Shown here: positions 40,186-43,222 of the stretch, in pieces
Position numbering within the stretch: the first letter of the stretch is position 1
Layout: the number at the start of each line of letters is the position of its first letter
NCBI GenBank assembly: GCA_029777855.1
Contig: JAKORL010000099.1
Location: forward strand, 1-43,222
Direction: 5' to 3'
Length of the DNA: 43,222 bases
Origin: Pseudomonadota bacterium
GTDB taxonomy: Bacteria; Pseudomonadota; Gammaproteobacteria; JAIEPX01
Notes under the pieces: generated by a model
Databases searched by the model: none
Seen by the model: only the letters and a program-made list of their open reading frames with translations
What the model was told of the DNA's origin: nothing
Position numbers and translations under genes: made by a program

Positions 40186-41991
40186 TTAAATGAGTGCTCG
40201 TTCTTGCTGAATGATGTCATCTTCTGTCACAGCTCTATAAATGACCACCTCTTCAAGATTATCCAATTCAATTGCATCTCGTTCAATTTCTAAGTCATCT
40301 GCATTTGTATGTCTTCTTGGTACCCCTCGAGAGTGCTCAGAACTTGGTAGAGGGAAAAATCGCTGTGAGTTAGCACTATAGGCTGGTCTTTCTCCTCTGC
40401 AAGGAAAACACAGTGTGTTAAGAATAGCGCGAACGGTTAATCGTCTTCCTGCTGCCTGATTAGCGTCATATTCCCAAGCGACAAACATGATGACCAGGCC
40501 AGTGAGCATCCCAAGATCTCGTCCCATGGCAGACCCTATCAGTCCGAAATTCAATGGGTAGGACAAAATATACGAGCTGCTTAACCCAACGACTCCCAGT
40601 CCAACGACAGACGATACAACCGTCATCATCGTTCGCTCTAGACCCCTATCAGCACCACTGTAAATAATTCGCATCGGATCAATTAGAAATGCTGGCGCTG
40701 CCCATCGCATAACTTTGACAGAGGCATTAACAAGGTCTGGGTTGTTCGTACCGACAATCACTTGAATAAGGGGGGCAGGCCAAAATTCAAAGGCAAGAAA
40801 ACAGGCTGTTCCATAAATAAAACCAATTAACGCATTAATTCGGCCAAAACTGATCATGTCGGTAAATCGACCCATGGATCGATAACGAGAAACAAAAATA
40901 TTGGCGGTTTCCCCAGCCGCATACGCAGGAACGATTAATAAAAATCCCCAGGATTGAATCACACCTTGCGTCGCTAAAACACGAGAGCCTAATTTTTCGC
41001 CCACCCATTTTATGGCAATAAATAAAGTGCCCAGTTCAAATCCGTAAAAGAAAGAAATTCCCCATCCAAGGTCTAATATTTTGCGAAAATACGATCGAGG
41101 AGATCCGCCGAATCGGAATAGTTGAAAAGATTGTATTACCGGATCATTAGAAAAATAAAAATAGCCTAACATGCAACCAAAATATATCCAGTACTGAGAA
41201 GCGATTCCTATTCCGACGCCCCACATGTTGGGTCCAAATAGATGGACGCCCAGCAGATACCCGAGCCCGTTTCCAAAAATTCCACTGAGCGTAGAAAAAG
41301 CTAACACAATATGGGCTTTTCCAACAGCATTGGCAAGTTGTGAGCACACAAGACCACCTAGATACGCAGGAATTCCCCACATATTTGCCCGACAGTAGGT
41401 TTGAGCGAGCGCAACAATTTTTGTGGGCTGACGAATTAATTCAAGAAGTGTTCCGCTGAATCCGAACATGAAACTCAGAGGAACCGTATAAATGCCTACA
41501 ATCTTCATTCCGTCTCTAAAAATTTGCCCTACATCTTCTCTTTGGTGATTAACAAGACTTCGATCAAATGTAGAGCTACGAGCACTAGGGCCTAACATAA
41601 TAGGTCTAAGCGCTTCTTCAGGATGTTCTTCATCTAATGAATAGATGCTAGCGGTTAGAGTGGCGACAGCTTGAAATGTTGAGCCTAATATTGTGGGTGA
41701 CCATTCAATAATCGCCATAACGGTGACAGCCGCGACAGCGTCTTCGCCTCCGTACGCAAGAAGATACACTTTTCCTGAATCGGCCAATGAATTGACCAAA
41801 CTGGTTGCCGCAATTTGTGTGTTGAGCCATAGAGATTGCTTAAATCTTGACCACCAACTGAGTGTTTCTTCTTGGGGTGTTGGACGTTCGGGGACTGAAT
41901 AGACATCACGTCGGGGCAGTCTAGTAGGCAAGAGTAATTGTTCGCCTTCGTGGTCAAAATCATCAGGTTGAATTTCTGAAGTTCTTTCCAT
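40186..41991 (-). CDS. MATE-family multidrug/solute exporter with long soluble tails
   Basis: A 601-aa protein, about 140 residues longer than typical bacterial MATE transporters (about 450-470). The core from about 45 to 500 has twelve hydrophobic segments, with MATE features such as SLVNSLADSGKVYLLAYGG in TM1-2 and NALIGFIYGTACFLAF. The first 45 residues and the last 100 are soluble; the tail is acidic (DLEIERDAIELDNLEEVV) and probably disordered. The ATG at 41991 follows GGTGA; a GTG at 42000 is also in frame. The substrate is unknown. Confidence 0.85.
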   Translation of the reverse strand: MERTSEIQPDDFDHEGEQLLLPTRLPRRDVYSVPERPTPQEETLSWWSRFKQSLWLNTQIAATSLVNSLADSGKVYLLAYGGEDAVAAVTVMAIIEWSPTILGSTFQAVATLTASIYSLDEEHPEEALRPIMLGPSARSSTFDRSLVNHQREDVGQIFRDGMKIVGIYTVPLSFMFGFSGTLLELIRQPTKIVALAQTYCRANMWGIPAYLGGLVCSQLANAVGKAHIVLAFSTLSGIFGNGLGYLLGVHLFGPNMWGVGIGIASQYWIYFGCMLGYFYFSNDPVIQSFQLFRFGGSPRSYFRKILDLGWGISFFYGFELGTLFIAIKWVGEKLGSRVLATQGVIQSWGFLLIVPAYAAGETANIFVSRYRSMGRFTDMISFGRINALIGFIYGTACFLAFEFWPAPLIQVIVGTNNPDLVNASVKVMRWAAPAFLIDPMRIIYSGADRGLERTMMTVVSSVVGLGVVGLSSSYILSYPLNFGLIGSAMGRDLGMLTGLVIMFVAWEYDANQAAGRRLTVRAILNTLCFPCRGERPAYSANSQRFFPLPSSEHSRGVPRRHTNADDLEIERDAIELDNLEEVVIYRAVTEDDIIQQERALI

Positions 41992-42192
41992 TATTTTCAC
42001 CGGTACCTTTTTTCTGTTGACGTTAATTAGTGACTGGGATCTTTAATTTTTTCACTAAAAAACAAAAGTAACTATCTAACATTGATTGTGCCTGTAGAAC
42101 ACTCGAGTTCTGTCATCGCTAGCGGTGATAGATTCTGAAATCTTCAGTAAGCAACGCGTACTTGCACTTCTCGTTAAGATAAATATAAATAA

Positions 42193-43095
42193 TTATTTTA
42201 CCACAGTTAAATAATTAAAATACTCCGGGTTTTTTCCTTTCACTATATCCAGATAAGCATTTTTGATAATTGCTGTAACAGGTCCAACTTCTCCATTACC
42301 CAGTACGTTATCATCTATCGATCGAATCGCCGTTACTTCAGCAGCAGTCCCTGTGAAAAAAGCTTCATCACATTGATAGGCATCATCGAGAGTGATGTTG
42401 GTTTCAACAACTTGGTAGCCTATTTTTGAGGCAATTTCCATGACAGTTGACCGAGTAATACCTGCAAGAATTGTGCCTAATTGAGGGGTATAAATGACAC
42501 CATTTTTAAGCATAAAGAAATTTTCACCGGCACCTTCTGAAATATACCCATTATCATCGAGAAATAAAGCTTCATGGTAATGGGTTCCTTGTAGTTCGAG
42601 TACCGCTAATATTCCATTTAAATAGTGTCCGCATAATTTTGCTTCGACTTCAGTGGAGCTGGGGTGAATGCGTATGAAACGGCTTGTTTTAATGTCAACC
42701 GCTTCATGGGGTAGATAAGCTCCCCATGGCCAGCAGGCTATGGCGAGTTGAGGAGGACTTCCGATAGGGTTAACGCCCATTTTACCATAGCCAAAATAGG
42801 CGATAGGTCGTATATAACCTGATGGTAATTCGTTGACCCGCACGACTTCTTGTACAGCCTCGCAGATCTCGTTGGCGGAGTAAGGTAATTCCATTTTTAG
42901 CGTGTTGGCAGAGTAGAGAAGGCGATCAATATGCTCTTTTAATCTGAAAATAGAGGGGCCTTTATCAGTTTCATAGAATCGAATACCTTCGAATGCGCCG
43001 CCGCCGTAATGTAATGTGTGTGTCAAGACGTGAATAGTTGCTTGATCCCATGGCACCAGCTTACCGTTAAACCAAATCTCTTTTGTCGATTGCAT
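42193..43095 (-). CDS. ilvE: Branched-chain amino acid aminotransferase
   Basis: PLP enzyme (fold type IV) that makes or breaks down Leu, Ile and Val by transamination with glutamate. At 300 aa it matches IlvE. WFNGKLVPWDQATIHVLTH and HYGGGAFEGIRFY are the diagnostic N-terminal blocks. The PLP lysine is Lys153 in EAKLCGHYLN, and EGAGENFFM holds the cofactor-binding Glu. In the usual G-N-Y motif after the lysine, the Asn is His here. The start is preceded by a weak AAGGG. Confidence 0.95.
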   Translation of the reverse strand: MQSTKEIWFNGKLVPWDQATIHVLTHTLHYGGGAFEGIRFYETDKGPSIFRLKEHIDRLLYSANTLKMELPYSANEICEAVQEVVRVNELPSGYIRPIAYFGYGKMGVNPIGSPPQLAIACWPWGAYLPHEAVDIKTSRFIRIHPSSTEVEAKLCGHYLNGILAVLELQGTHYHEALFLDDNGYISEGAGENFFMLKNGVIYTPQLGTILAGITRSTVMEIASKIGYQVVETNITLDDAYQCDEAFFTGTAAEVTAIRSIDDNVLGNGEVGPVTAIIKNAYLDIVKGKNPEYFNYLTVVK

Positions 43096-43162
43096 GATTA
43101 TCTAACCCTTATCTAAATCAGTAAGGGGCTAGTTTATCGATCATCGATGGATAAGGGAAGGG

Positions 43163-43222
43163 GGATGGGATGGGGTCAGGTCTCAAATTGACGATTTAGA
43201 GTAATCAAGAATTAACTGATTA
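43163..43222. repeat. Left arm of another foldback repeat (E11), cut by the window end
   Basis: GATGGGGTCAGGTCTCAAATT has the family core. The right arm would lie beyond the window, so completeness cannot be judged. It is upstream of ilvE and downstream of whatever gene precedes it. Confidence 0.6.

Noticed and set aside
1..43222. tRNA, rRNA or other known structured RNA genes
   Set aside because: No cloverleaf, rRNA core or recognised riboswitch motif was seen in the intergenic regions read by eye.

Overview
The window is a piece of an AT-rich (about 40% G+C by eye) gammaproteobacterial chromosome. The closest fit is the order Legionellales (Legionella/Coxiella/Berkiella-like). Reasons: gammaproteobacterial housekeeping synteny (methyltransferase-rnhA-dnaQ, ubiG followed by a HAD phosphatase, potABCD, coaA type I, YheS-type ABC-F), mixed with several long, helical, low-complexity proteins lacking secretion signals and recognisable enzymes, of the kind that Dot/Icm effectors often are. 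The placement and any effector role are inference: no rRNA, tRNA or icm/dot gene is in the window.

Layout. 81-3549 (-): NRAMP-like transporter, pgeF and an HtrA protease, probably one operon. 3618-6763 (+): coaA, a secreted S1/P1 nuclease and a saccharopine-dehydrogenase-like protein, with long hairpin repeats between and after them. 7212-9335 (+): a small membrane-associated protein of unknown function with a strong promoter, then cysS. 9485-12707 (-): an Ala/Pro-rich lipoprotein and two unknown proteins (247 and 681 aa). 12941-14979 (+): yafS-like methyltransferase, rnhA, dnaQ. 14972-17893 (-): CPA1 antiporter, MFS transporter, small membrane protein. 18119-22633 (+): pepN, a Bax-like glucosaminidase and an Asp/Glu-racemase-superfamily enzyme. 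22644-23300 (-): a VapC/Phd-type toxin-antitoxin pair with its operator. 23443-25650 (+): a 735-aa coiled-coil protein. 25753-33536 (-): MupP/Gph-like phosphatase, ubiG, a stand-alone Hpt protein, a CDF zinc exporter, sohB and potABCD. 33708-34760 (+): a ferritin-like/VIT1 fusion. 35019-43095 (-): a 986-aa low-complexity protein, YheS, a MATE transporter with soluble tails, and ilvE.

The most unusual content is a family of foldback repeats. At least eight long inverted repeats (20 to 34 bp arms) lie at seven loci, and there are several solitary ends. All share the terminal core GGKGTCARRTCT. Inside that core the arm sequence differs from copy to copy, yet the two arms of each copy match each other perfectly or nearly so. 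Loops run from 4 to 46 nt. Many copies sit within a few bases of a stop codon, one is inserted inside another, and that nested pair supplies the last 14 codons of the yafS-like gene. Two copies with near-identical arms bracket the nuclease/saccharopine-dehydrogenase pair, and two others bracket the 986-aa gene. No transposase is present, so these look like non-autonomous REP- or MITE-like elements mobilised from elsewhere, for instance by a REP-associated tyrosine transposase (inference).
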